NCBI GenBank assembly: GCA_028343315.1
Contig: JAOLYI010000006.1
Location: 1 to 39,494, forward strand
From: Candidatus Pelagibacter sp.
Lineage (GTDB): Bacteria > Pseudomonadota > Alphaproteobacteria > Pelagibacterales > Pelagibacteraceae
Direction of reading: 5' to 3'
DNA length: 39,494 nucleotides
Shown here piece by piece: positions 16,935-25,316 of the stretch. A program made the translations under genes and the position numbers. Under the pieces are notes generated by a model. That model had not been told where the DNA came from, searched no databases, and was given only the letters and a program-made list of their open reading frames with translations. The first letter of the stretch is position 1, and each line of letters starts with the position of its first letter.

Positions 16935-16974
16935 TTGTAACAAAACTTTAATATTTTCTTAATAAAATCAAAAT
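16935..16974 (+). promoter_or_regulatory. Possible PhoB-binding direct repeats ahead of pstS
   Basis: Four 7-base units occur with an exact 11-base period: TTGTAAC (16935), CTTTAAT (16946), TCTTAAT (16957) and TCAAAAT (16968), separated by A/T-rich 4-base spacers. Pho boxes are 7-base CTGTCAT-type repeats with 4-base spacers at this period. A TTATAG element at 16988-16993 could be the -10. The match of each unit to the consensus is weak and the region is AT-rich, so this is tentative. Confidence 0.4.
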
Positions 16975-17016
16975 TTACTAAAGGTACTTATAGCTTATTA
17001 AAAAAAAGGAGAAAAT

Positions 17017-18042
17017 ATGAAAATATTAAAAAACATTACAGCAGTTTTAGTGATGCTATCTTTTGCATCTTACGCACAAGCAAGAGATCAGATTAAAATT
17101 GTTGGTTCATCAACAGTATATCCATACGCTACAGTGGTAGCTGAGCAGTTTGGTAAAAAAGGTAGTTTTAAAACACCTGTTATTGAAAGTACAGGAACTG
17201 GTGGAGGCATGAAATTATTTTGTGCTGGCATAGGTGTTAATCACCCAGATGTTACAAACGCTTCAAGAGCTATTAAATCAAAAGAAAAAGCACTTTGTGA
17301 AAAAAATGGAGTTAAAGATATTATTGAAGTCGTTGTAGGAAACGATGGAATAACATTTTCACATTCTACAAAAGCGCCAGATGCAAATTTTACAAAAGAA
17401 CAACTTTGGAGAGCATTAGCTGCTAAAGTAGATGTAGATGGTAAATTAGTTGAAAATCCTTACAAAAAATGGAGCGATATCGACTCGAGTTTACCAAGTA
17501 AAAAAATCGAAATTCTTATAGCACCCCCAACTTCAGGAACTAGAGATGCTTGGAATTCTTTAGTGATGGTAAAAGGATGTACTAAAGGAGCAAAATCTCT
17601 TTATGAAGCTGACGGTAAAAAAGCTAAAAAGGAATGTGCAAAAATGAGAGAAGATGGTTATGCAGTTGAAGCAGGTGAAAATGATACATTAATCGTTCAA
17701 AAGCTTGCAGCTAATCCAGATGCTTATGGTTTCTTTGGATATAGCTACCTTTTAGCTAACAAAGATAAAATTAAAGCAGCAGCTGTTAATGGAGTAAAAC
17801 CTTCTTTAGAAGGAATTCAAGATTACTCTTATCCAATAGCAAGACCACTATTCTTTTATGTTAAGAAAGCTCACGTAGGTGTAGTTCCTGGTTTAAAGGA
17901 ATTTTTAGCAGAGTTTACGTCTAAAAAAGCAATGGGTTCAAGAGGATATCTAACTGATATCGGATTAGTACCACTTGCATCTGACAAATATAAAGTAACT
18001 AGAACTGCAGCTAAAGATCTCGTTACAATAAAATTAAATTAA
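17017..18042 (+). CDS. pstS: Phosphate ABC transporter, periplasmic phosphate-binding protein
   Basis: The 341-residue protein binds phosphate in the periplasm and delivers it to PstCA. A Sec signal peptide (about residues 1-22, ending SYAQA) precedes IKIVGSSTVYPYATVVAEQF. The phosphate-contact phrases GSSTVYP, ESTGTGGGMKLFC, SRAIKS and PPTSGTRDAWN are all present. An AGGAG Shine-Dalgarno lies just before the ATG, stronger than at most genes here, which suits a highly expressed binding protein. An intrinsic terminator follows, separating it from pstC. Confidence 0.95.
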   Translation: MKILKNITAVLVMLSFASYAQARDQIKIVGSSTVYPYATVVAEQFGKKGSFKTPVIESTGTGGGMKLFCAGIGVNHPDVTNASRAIKSKEKALCEKNGVKDIIEVVVGNDGITFSHSTKAPDANFTKEQLWRALAAKVDVDGKLVENPYKKWSDIDSSLPSKKIEILIAPPTSGTRDAWNSLVMVKGCTKGAKSLYEADGKKAKKECAKMREDGYAVEAGENDTLIVQKLAANPDAYGFFGYSYLLANKDKIKAAAVNGVKPSLEGIQDYSYPIARPLFFYVKKAHVGVVPGLKEFLAEFTSKKAMGSRGYLTDIGLVPLASDKYKVTRTAAKDLVTIKLN

Positions 18043-18060
18043 TCGTTTGTTAATTAATGA

Positions 18061-18091
18061 AAAAAAGGCCGATTATTCGGCCTTTTTTTTT
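18061..18091 (+). terminator. Intrinsic terminator after pstS
   Basis: The stem GGCCGA (18067-18072) pairs with TCGGCC (18077-18082) around a TTAT loop. It is flanked by six As before and nine Ts after, so it can work on either strand and the A/T arms can extend the stem. Placed between pstS and pstC, it probably lets only part of the transcription reach the permease genes. Confidence 0.85.
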
Positions 18092-18153
18092 GTTCTCAAT
18101 TCTAGGTTTAAATATTTAACAAATCTGTAACATAACCCCGCTAAACATTGACG

Positions 18154-19533
18154 ATGAATTTGTTATTGCTGGCAATTATTCTAGCTTTTAGTTTATCTAG
18201 CTATTTTTTTGGAAGGTCAGAAGCCCGTAAACTTGTTACAGGTAATATTAAATTAAATGCACTTCCTGCTTATTATGGATATTTTTTAGCACTTTGGTGC
18301 GGACTACCTGCATTAATTATTTTTGGTGGTTGGTCACTATTTGAATCTACAATTATTAAGACTTTAATTTTAAGTGATTTTTCAAATATACAATCAAGAG
18401 ATTTATTCTATGAACGAACACTATCATTTTTTAATGGTAATTTTTCAGGTGAAATAACTAATGAAATAAAAGTTGCATCGGAAAGATATGCTTACTTAAA
18501 CAACCTTGCCCATAATTCAAAAATAGCGTTAGTTGCCTCAGCAATTATTGCTTCTGTTGTCTTCGCTTACAAAAAGATAAAAAATAATAATAAAGCTAGA
18601 GATGATGTAGAAAAAATATTAAAAATTTTGTTATTCACTTCTTCGCTGGTAGCTATCTTAACAACTTTAGGAATTATAGCTTCATTATTATTTGAAAGTA
18701 TTAAATTTTTTTCTACAATAAATATAATTGATTTTCTATTCGGCACATCATGGAGTCCGCAAAGAGCTTTTGTGAGAGACGCTTCAACTATAACTCCTGA
18801 AGAGTTTTTAGAATTAAAAGATGCTTTTGGTTCAGTGCCGCTTTTTGCAGGCACAGCTTTTATTGCATTAATAGCAATGTGTGTTGCAGTTCCAATCGGA
18901 TTATTTGCGGGGATATATCTAGCAGAATACGCAAGTACTAGCGTAAGAAAGTACTCAAAACCAATTATAGAAATACTAGCAGGTATACCAACTGTAGTTT
19001 ATGGATTTTTTGCAGCCTTAACTGTAGGACCCTTTTTTAGATCGTTAGGTGAAAGCTTAGGTTTAACTGTATCATCTGAAAGTGCTTTAGCGGCAGGATT
19101 AATTATGGGGATAATGATCATCCCTTATATTTCATCTTTGTCAGATGATATTATTAATTCCGTTCCTCAATCTTTAAGAGAGGGTTCTTATGCTATTGGT
19201 GCAACTAAATCTGAGACAATAAAAAAAGTAGTTATCCCTGCTGCATTACCAGGAATTATTGGCTCAATTTTATTAGCTGTCTCAAGAGCGATAGGAGAGA
19301 CAATGATAGTAGTGATGGCGGCAGGTTTAGCAGCCAATCTTACTATCAATCCTTTAGAGTCTACAACAACAATAACAACGCAAATTGTTATGATACTCGT
19401 TGGAGACCAAGAGTTTGATAGCCCTAAGACACAAGCTGCATTTGCTCTAGGTCTTACATTATTTATTGCTACTTTATTTTTGAATTATATCGCTTTGAGA
19501 GTTGTAAAAAAATACAGGGAAAAATATGACTAA
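18154..19533 (+). CDS. pstC: Phosphate ABC transporter permease PstC
   Basis: The roughly 459-residue protein is the long alphaproteobacterial form of PstC, with an extra N-terminal membrane region and a periplasmic insert before the permease core. The C-terminal core has REGSYAIGATKSETIKKVV as the ATPase-contact loop and the typical AGIPTVVYGFFAA and SRAIGETMIVVMAAG segments. I chose the ATG at 18154; a TTG two codons earlier is possible. No clear Shine-Dalgarno is seen. CTGTAAC at 18125-18131 resembles a Pho half-box. The end overlaps pstA by eight bases. Confidence 0.92.
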   Translation: MNLLLLAIILAFSLSSYFFGRSEARKLVTGNIKLNALPAYYGYFLALWCGLPALIIFGGWSLFESTIIKTLILSDFSNIQSRDLFYERTLSFFNGNFSGEITNEIKVASERYAYLNNLAHNSKIALVASAIIASVVFAYKKIKNNNKARDDVEKILKILLFTSSLVAILTTLGIIASLLFESIKFFSTINIIDFLFGTSWSPQRAFVRDASTITPEEFLELKDAFGSVPLFAGTAFIALIAMCVAVPIGLFAGIYLAEYASTSVRKYSKPIIEILAGIPTVVYGFFAALTVGPFFRSLGESLGLTVSSESALAAGLIMGIMIIPYISSLSDDIINSVPQSLREGSYAIGATKSETIKKVVIPAALPGIIGSILLAVSRAIGETMIVVMAAGLAANLTINPLESTTTITTQIVMILVGDQEFDSPKTQAAFALGLTLFIATLFLNYIALRVVKKYREKYD

Positions 19534-20788
19534 AGAAGAAAGATTAAAAAAAAGATACAATTCAGAAAAAAGATTTAAATTTTATGGTATTTTATCAGTA
19601 TCATTAGCCATGATATTTGTTTTAGTGCTAATTCAAAATATCGTATCAAAAGGTAGCTCCGCTTTTAGTCGAACAACAATTGAAGTAGATATTATTTACA
19701 ATGCAAATTTACTTGAAATAGAAGGCCCTATTACAAAAGAAGCATTAAATAATGCTGAATTTTATGATCTGTCTGTAGAAAGTATATTAAAAATTTTCCC
19801 CAGCCAGAACGCTAAAGAGGAAAGACAGGTTCTTAGATTATTTAGTCCAGATTTTGAATACGAAGTTAAGAGAGTTTTATCAAAAAAACCTAATAAAATT
19901 AATGATATAGTACCTATACGTTTAACAGCATCTGATGATGTTGATCAGTTAAATAAAGGAAATTTTCCAAGAGATCTTCCAGAAGATAGGAGACGAGTTT
20001 CAAATTTTCAGCTTAATATTTACGATAACTTAGTTGAACAAGACAAAATAGGAAAAAAGTTTAATGATTATTTTTTTACAAAAGGAGACTCTAGAGACCC
20101 AGAGCTAGCAGGAATTGGTGGATCTTTAATGGGTTCTTTTTTTACAATCGTTATTTGTTTAATTTTATCATTTCCAATAGCGATCATGGCTTCGATTTAT
20201 TTAGAAGAATTTGCTCCTAAAAATAAAATTACCGATTTCATAGAGATAAATATAAATAACCTTGCTGCTGTACCATCAATTGTTTACGGATTGCTCGGTC
20301 TGGGCATATTGTTAAGTGTTATGGAATTTCCTAGGTCAACACCTTTAGTTGCGGGAATTACATTGTCATTAATGACTTTACCAAGAATAATCATTCCATG
20401 TAGAGCATCTTTAAAGGCCGTGCCGCCCTCAATAAGAGAAGCAGCTTTATCAGTTGGAGCATCAAAGTTTCAAACAGTATTCCATCATGTAGTTCCACTG
20501 GCTATGCCAGGAACTTTATCAGGAACGATTATTGGGTTGGCACAAGCTTTAGGTGAGACAGCGCCTTTAATATTAATAGGGATGGTAGCCTTTGTAGTTG
20601 ATATTCCAGGAACTCCTGTAGATCCATCAGCATCGTTACCTGTGCAAGTTTTCTTATGGTCAGAGCAGGCTGAAAGAGGATTTGTGGAAAAAACATCAGC
20701 AACTATAATGATGCTGCTAGGGTTTCTAATTGTAATGAATTTTATTGCCGTTTATCTTAGACAAAAATTTGAAAAAAAATGGAACTAG
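19526..20788 (+). CDS. pstA: Phosphate ABC transporter permease PstA
   Basis: The 420-residue protein pairs with PstC to form the channel. Residues 1-180 are an N-terminal extension with one membrane helix and a large periplasmic part, as in the DUF3333-bearing PstA of alphaproteobacteria. The permease core follows, with [33 protein letters not shown] and [17 protein letters not shown]. It overlaps pstC by 8 bases and pstB by 10 bases, so the three are very likely translated in a coupled way. Confidence 0.92.
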   Translation: MTKEERLKKRYNSEKRFKFYGILSVSLAMIFVLVLIQNIVSKGSSAFSRTTIEVDIIYNANLLEIEGPITKEALNNAEFYDLSVESILKIFPSQNAKEERQVLRLFSPDFEYEVKRVLSKKPNKINDIVPIRLTASDDVDQLNKGNFPRDLPEDRRRVSNFQLNIYDNLVEQDKIGKKFNDYFFTKGDSRDPELAGIGGSLMGSFFTIVICLILSFPIAIMASIYLEEFAPKNKITDFIEININNLAAVPSIVYGLLGLGILLSVMEFPRSTPLVAGITLSLMTLPRIIIPCRASLKAVPPSIREAALSVGASKFQTVFHHVVPLAMPGTLSGTIIGLAQALGETAPLILIGMVAFVVDIPGTPVDPSASLPVQVFLWSEQAERGFVEKTSATIMMLLGFLIVMNFIAVYLRQKFEKKWN

Positions 20789-21552
20789 AAAATAAAAAAA
20801 TTAAAATACAAGCTAAAAACTTAAATGTTTATTATGGAGCTAAACAAGCTTTATTCAATATAAATTTGGAAATTAACCAAAAAGAAGTAACAGCTTTGAT
20901 AGGACCTTCTGGATGTGGAAAGTCTACATTTATAAGATGCATCAATAGAATGAATGATGTGATTGATATTTGTAAAGTAGATGGCTCAATCGAAATAGAT
21001 GGCTCTGAGATAAATGATAAAAAAGTAGATGTTGTAATGCTAAGAGAAAAAATAGGTATGGTGTTTCAAAAACCAAATCCTTTTCCAAAAAGTATTTATG
21101 ATAATATTGCTTATGGCCCTATAATTCACGGCTTAGCAGAAGAAAAAAATCAAATGGACAATATAGTGGAGACAAGTTTAAAAAAAGCAGCCCTATGGGA
21201 TGAAGTTAAGGATCGTTTAGATGAACCAGGCACAAGTTTATCTGGAGGGCAACAACAAAGACTATGTATCGCAAGAGCACTTTCAGTTAGTCCAGAAGTA
21301 ATATTGATGGATGAGCCCTGCTCAGCTTTAGACCCTATTGCCACAGCAAAAATTGAAGAATTAATTGATGAATTGAAAAAAAGCTACACAATTGTTATTG
21401 TAACTCACTCGATGGCCCAAGCAGTAAGAGTTTCCCAAAAAACAGGTTTCTTTCATATGGGTAAAATCATTGAGGTAGATAGTACAGATAAGATTTTTAA
21501 AAATCCGTCAAACAAAATGACACAAGATTACATAACGGGAAGGTTTGGATAA
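20779..21552 (+). CDS. pstB: Phosphate ABC transporter ATP-binding protein
   Basis: The 257-residue ATPase drives phosphate import. Walker A is GPSGCGKST (about residues 42-50), followed by [11 protein letters not shown], a phrase specific to PstB. The Q-loop is [19 protein letters not shown], the signature [15 protein letters not shown], and Walker [14 protein letters not shown]. The C-terminus [18 protein letters not shown] is the canonical PstB ending. It starts inside the end of pstA and is followed with no gap by phoU. Confidence 0.96.
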   Translation: MELENKKIKIQAKNLNVYYGAKQALFNINLEINQKEVTALIGPSGCGKSTFIRCINRMNDVIDICKVDGSIEIDGSEINDKKVDVVMLREKIGMVFQKPNPFPKSIYDNIAYGPIIHGLAEEKNQMDNIVETSLKKAALWDEVKDRLDEPGTSLSGGQQQRLCIARALSVSPEVILMDEPCSALDPIATAKIEELIDELKKSYTIVIVTHSMAQAVRVSQKTGFFHMGKIIEVDSTDKIFKNPSNKMTQDYITGRFG

Positions 21553-22248
21553 ATGGCAGGTACAGGACATACAGTAAAGTCTTATGAAGAGGAAATGCAA
21601 AGTCTAAACGACAATCTTGTTAAAATGGGAAGTTTGACAGAAACTCAAATAGCAGAAGCAATGGCTGCAGTGATTAAAGTGGATAAAGATTCAGTAGATA
21701 AAATAGTAAAAAATGATGGAAGCATTAATGAACTCAGATCAATTATTGATGAACAAATTACTACTGTTTTAGTTAAAAGAGCACCTATGGCAGTAGATTT
21801 AAGAATAACATTATCAACATTGAAAATATCCCATGATTTAGAAAGAATCGGTGACCTAGCTAAAAGTATTGCAAAGAAAGTTAAACCTCTACCTATTGAT
21901 TTACCAGATGAACTTATTGGAAGCTTAAGAAGACTAGGAGATTTGGTTCAAAAACAATTGAAAGAAGTTCTAGATGCTTATTTAAATAAGTCAAAAGACA
22001 AATCAATCGAAATTTGGAAAAAAGATGAACAAGTAGATGATCTTACAAACTTAGCTATGAATGAGGTTGCAAATTATCTTCAAAGCGATAAAAAAAATTT
22101 AGAAATAGCAACTCATTTACTTTTTGTAACCAAAAACATCGAAAGAGCTGGTGACCATATTACTAATATTGCGGAGTCCCTTTATTATCTTATTGAAGGC
22201 GAATACTTAGAGGGAGCAAGACCTAAAGGAAAACCAATAGATAGCTGA
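21553..22248 (+). CDS. phoU: Phosphate signalling protein PhoU
   Basis: The 231-residue all-helical protein has two three-helix repeats, each with the metal-binding signature: HDLERIGDLAKSIAK in the first and KNIERAGDHITNIAE in the second. PhoU links PstSCAB transport state to PhoR and represses the Pho response when phosphate is ample. The N-terminal HTVKSYEEEMQSLNDNLVKM is typical. It begins right after the pstB stop and overlaps phoB (TGATG). With PhoR lacking a membrane anchor, PhoU is a likely bridge to the transporter. Confidence 0.95.
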   Translation: MAGTGHTVKSYEEEMQSLNDNLVKMGSLTETQIAEAMAAVIKVDKDSVDKIVKNDGSINELRSIIDEQITTVLVKRAPMAVDLRITLSTLKISHDLERIGDLAKSIAKKVKPLPIDLPDELIGSLRRLGDLVQKQLKEVLDAYLNKSKDKSIEIWKKDEQVDDLTNLAMNEVANYLQSDKKNLEIATHLLFVTKNIERAGDHITNIAESLYYLIEGEYLEGARPKGKPIDS

Positions 22249-22931
22249 TGAATGCACATATTTTTGTTGTTGAAGATGAAAAACCAATACAAGAATTATT
22301 GCAATACAATCTTGAGAAAGAAGGTTTTAAAGTATCATCAAGTGCAAATGGAGAAGAAGCACTAGAAACCATTAAAGAAAAAGTCCCTGACCTAATTCTT
22401 TTGGACTGGATGTTACCTGATCTTTCTGGAATTAAAATATGTCGATATTTAAAACAAGATAAAACTGTAAAGAATATTCCTGTAATAATGCTCACAGCAA
22501 AAGGCGAAGAGGAAGACAAAATAAAAGGGTTTAACACAGGGGCCGAGGATTACATGACAAAACCTTTTAGTTTTCCCGAATTACTTGTAAGAATAAAATC
22601 CCTATTGAAAAGAGTAAAACCAAATATAGTTAGCGATGAGGCAATTTATTTAGATTTAAAGATAGATAGAGTTTCAATGAAAGTATCTAGAAAAGAAAAA
22701 GAAATAAATCTCGGTCCAAAAGAATATAAATTATTAAACTTTTTAATTAAGCAACCAAAGCGAGTTTATTCTAGAGACCAATTATTAGAGCAAGTCTGGG
22801 GAGATGATATTAATGTTGAGTCGAGAACTGTTGATGTTCACATTACGAGACTACGGCAGGCAATTAATATTGATGGCGTAAAACCTTTAATTAGAACCGT
22901 TCGTTCAGCTGGATACTCTCTAGAAAATTAA
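22248..22931 (+). CDS. phoB: Phosphate-regulon response regulator
   Basis: The 227-residue protein has a receiver domain (about residues 1-120) with the acidic pocket at VVEDE, phospho-acceptor D53 in LILLDWMLPDLSG, and K105 in DYMTKPFS. The C-terminal OmpR/PhoB winged helix spans roughly 130-227, with LGPKEYKLLNFLI and RTVDVHITRLRQAI. It should activate pst, ugp and related promoters when phosphorylated by PhoR. Placing it at the end of pst-phoU, apart from phoR at the front, is a known arrangement in SAR11 and other alphaproteobacteria. Confidence 0.94.
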   Translation: MNAHIFVVEDEKPIQELLQYNLEKEGFKVSSSANGEEALETIKEKVPDLILLDWMLPDLSGIKICRYLKQDKTVKNIPVIMLTAKGEEEDKIKGFNTGAEDYMTKPFSFPELLVRIKSLLKRVKPNIVSDEAIYLDLKIDRVSMKVSRKEKEINLGPKEYKLLNFLIKQPKRVYSRDQLLEQVWGDDINVESRTVDVHITRLRQAINIDGVKPLIRTVRSAGYSLEN

Positions 22932-22963
22932 TAAAGTAAAATATATTATAAATATCTTTTTAA

Positions 22964-23611
22964 TTATTTTAAGATTATTTTTTTAATAACAAAAACTGCT
23001 ATTATCCCACCTAGTATTTCTGCAACTATATAACTTGGAGTATTTAAATAACTAATACCTGTGAATGTATCTGTGAAAGTTCTGGCTAATGCAACTGCAG
23101 GATTTGCAAAAGAAGTCGAAGAAGTAAACCAATAGCCTGCAGTAATATAAGTTGCAACAGATGCAGCTACAGAAGTCGAGCCTTTTTTTAATGTACCAAA
23201 TATAATAAAAATTAAACCAAAAGTAGCAATAAGTTCAGCAATAAAGATATTAATTCCAGGTCTTGCTTTTTTAGATAGTTCAATTAAAGGTAACTCAAAC
23301 ATAAAGTTTGCGAACATTACTCCCAATAAACAACCCAAAATTTGCGCACTAATATAAGTAAAGACTAAATCTTTTTTAATTTTTTTCGTAAAATACATCA
23401 CTATTGTAACTACAGGATTAAAGTGAGCTCCAGAAATATTTGCAATTGAATTAATTAAAACAAATAAACCCGCGCCAGTAGCTAGAGTATTAGCTAGCAA
23501 CATTACAGCGAAGTCTCTAGTTAGGTTTTGAGCCATGATTCCAGAACCAACTATGATCATGACTAAAAAAGCACTACCAATAAATTCACCTATAAATATT
23601 CTACTTTTCAT
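22964..23611 (-). CDS. Aquaporin-family channel, AqpS-like
   Basis: The roughly 215-residue protein is a major intrinsic protein with six helices and two NPA-type half-helices: GAHFNPVVTIV and FANPAVALARTFTDTFTGI. The first motif is NPV rather than NPA. In the second, the residue after NPA is Val instead of the usual selectivity-filter Arg. The phrase ANPAV..ARTxTDTFxGI is seen in AqpS-like channels often found near arsenic genes. No ars genes lie here. The start at 23611 (MKSRIFIGEF) is chosen because its ATG overlaps the stop of the upstream small gene in TAATG; longer in-frame sequence overlaps that gene. Confidence 0.85.
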   Translation of the reverse strand: MKSRIFIGEFIGSAFLVMIIVGSGIMAQNLTRDFAVMLLANTLATGAGLFVLINSIANISGAHFNPVVTIVMYFTKKIKKDLVFTYISAQILGCLLGVMFANFMFELPLIELSKKARPGINIFIAELIATFGLIFIIFGTLKKGSTSVAASVATYITAGYWFTSSTSFANPAVALARTFTDTFTGISYLNTPSYIVAEILGGIIAVFVIKKIILK

Positions 23612-23835
23612 TAAAATAACAATTGATAAAAACCTATTAAAAATAAAGGAATTTGCAAACCAAAGTTTGTTAGGATTGCTTTGTCCTTTGATAAAAAGCC
23701 TGCAATAGTCCAACCCACAACACCTGTACCATGAAACATAATGTTAATCGGATACATATTTAAATTAGTTAAGAGAATTCCTGTGAGCACTAAAAAGGTA
23801 CTAAGCCATTTAAGGTATTTTTTTATAAAAATCAT
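23611..23835 (-). CDS. Small membrane protein (74 residues), possibly DUF6552-like
   Basis: Two hydrophobic helices (about residues 10-28 and 36-72, the latter broken by charged turns) surround a conserved-looking MYPINIMFHGTGVVGWTIAG. Position between gcrA (30-base gap) and the aquaporin (one-base TAATG overlap) strongly supports a real gene. The look of the sequence recalls a small family that I remember as DUF6552 in SAR11 relatives; I am not certain of that label. Function is unknown. Confidence 0.7.
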   Translation of the reverse strand: MIFIKKYLKWLSTFLVLTGILLTNLNMYPINIMFHGTGVVGWTIAGFLSKDKAILTNFGLQIPLFLIGFYQLLF

Positions 23836-23865
23836 GATGTTTTAGGTATTAATAATTGAAAGTTA

Positions 23866-24363
23866 TTAACCAGCTGACTTAACTTTTTTCTCAATAAATT
23901 CTGGAACTTCATCACCTTTTTCAAGCACTTCTTCTTTTGATCCTTTAGGTTGAAAGGCATATAAAACATGTAACTTACAATATGGGAATTCACCTTCAGG
24001 TTTTCTTCCGCAGAAATAGAATTTTTCTTCATTCGGATGCCCAATAGGCCATTTACAAGTTTCATCTGTTAAATTTTCTAGTGATTTTGGATTTTCTGGT
24101 TCAAAATTTTTATCTAGTAAAATGGACTGGAATTTCGCTTTTCTTGAGGTTGGCGCTGGACTTCTTCTGACTTGTCTGTTGTCTCTTGCTGTAGGTGTGC
24201 CAGAGTTCTTAGATGGAGCTCTAGCCTCAAGGTTTAATCTATGTGCTTTACCTATAACAGCGTTACGAGTTGTATCCCCCAAAGCCTCTGCAATTTGGCT
24301 TGCCGTATGGCCTTTTGTCCAAAGTTCCTTTAATTTTTCTACTTTTTCGTCAGTCCAACTCAT
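23866..24363 (-). CDS. gcrA: GcrA cell cycle regulator
   Basis: The 165-residue protein starts with the canonical GcrA helix-turn-helix: MSWTDEKVEKLKELW, then GHTASQIAEALGDTTRNAVI and GKAHRLNLE. The C-terminal region has a Cys/His set (ETCKWPIGHP, FCGRKP, PYCKLH) that probably binds zinc and contacts sigma factor. GcrA works with RNA polymerase sigma-70 at promoters carrying CcrM-methylated GANTC sites in alphaproteobacteria. I see no GANTC in the 137 bases upstream of this gene. It is the first gene of a three-gene minus-strand set. Confidence 0.93.
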   Translation of the reverse strand: MSWTDEKVEKLKELWTKGHTASQIAEALGDTTRNAVIGKAHRLNLEARAPSKNSGTPTARDNRQVRRSPAPTSRKAKFQSILLDKNFEPENPKSLENLTDETCKWPIGHPNEEKFYFCGRKPEGEFPYCKLHVLYAFQPKGSKEEVLEKGDEVPEFIEKKVKSAG

Positions 24364-24500
24364 AGTATATTTTTACTGTATTTAGTATTTTCTTAAGGCT
24401 TAGAGCATTATATTGTGGTTTAAAACACTAAAACGCATTTAGGCTGTTAGTAGGTTTAGTTTTGCACAGTTTTTTTTAAATAGGAGTTATAAGACTATCA

Positions 24501-25313
24501 ATGGTTGAAATTACAAAAAAATATAAAATTGGAACAAGAAGATTTGGTTTAATTAATTGGGTTGGTGCTTGGACTTTATATCAAAAAGAAGTTTTAAGAT
24601 TTCTTAATGTATGGGCACAGACACTTTTTTCACCACTCATTTCTTCTTTGCTTTTCTTATTAGTTTTATCCTTAGCAATAGGAGCTGAAAGAGGGGATAT
24701 TCTTGGTGTATCTTTTACAACATTTTTAGCGCCAGGGTTGATTTCTATGCAAGTAATTCAACAATCTTTTTCTCATTCATCATCTTCTTTTATGATTGGA
24801 AAAATCCAAGGAAATATTGTCGATCTTTTATATGCACCTTTATCAGCCGCTGAGGTAACCATAGCTGTTTCATTAGCTTCAGTAACAAGAGCAGTTATGA
24901 TTGCCATTATATCAATTATAATTTTTCAATTTATTATTGATATGGAAATAAAGAATTATATAACATTAATTGCCTTCACTTTATTGTCATCGTTTATTTT
25001 AGGAAACATTGGAATTATAGCTGGCCTTTGGGCTGAGAAATTTGACAACATGGCAACTGTAACAAATTTTGTAATCGTACCATTATCTTTCTTATCTGGA
25101 ACTTTTTACACTATAGATAGATTGCCAGGTTTTCTTCAAACTATAAGTGAGTTTAATCCATTTTTTTATATGATTGATGGTTTTAGATATAGTTTTATTG
25201 GTAAGGCAGATGGATCGATTACAACTGGATTAATTTATTTATCAATTTTAAGTTTTGTAACTTGGTTCATAACTTATATTTTATATAAAAAGGGATACAA
25301 AATTAAGTCTTAA
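24501..25313 (+). CDS. ABC-2 type transporter permease
   Basis: The 270-residue protein has about six hydrophobic helices and the ABC-2 exporter layout of the YadH/NodJ kind. Its N-terminus FGLINWVGAWTLYQKEVLRF carries the amphipathic elbow helix. The segments TTFLAPGLISMQVIQQSF and PLSFLSGTFYTIDRLPGFLQ match the family, including the conserved LSGTFY motif. The substrate is unknown. No ATP-binding partner is adjacent. It is three bases upstream of argD, so it is probably cotranscribed with arginine genes for layout reasons only. A GGAG lies 14 bases before the ATG. Confidence 0.85.
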   Translation: MVEITKKYKIGTRRFGLINWVGAWTLYQKEVLRFLNVWAQTLFSPLISSLLFLLVLSLAIGAERGDILGVSFTTFLAPGLISMQVIQQSFSHSSSSFMIGKIQGNIVDLLYAPLSAAEVTIAVSLASVTRAVMIAIISIIIFQFIIDMEIKNYITLIAFTLLSSFILGNIGIIAGLWAEKFDNMATVTNFVIVPLSFLSGTFYTIDRLPGFLQTISEFNPFFYMIDGFRYSFIGKADGSITTGLIYLSILSFVTWFITYILYKKGYKIKS

Positions 25314-25316
25314 AAT

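Noticed and set aside
22932..22963. Terminator between phoB and the aquaporin
   Set aside because: The 32 bases are A/T only in practice and show no stem with G-C pairs.
23832..24065. 77-codon minus-strand frame overlapping gcrA
   Set aside because: It is gcrA sequence in another frame; gcrA has strong family motifs and this frame has none.
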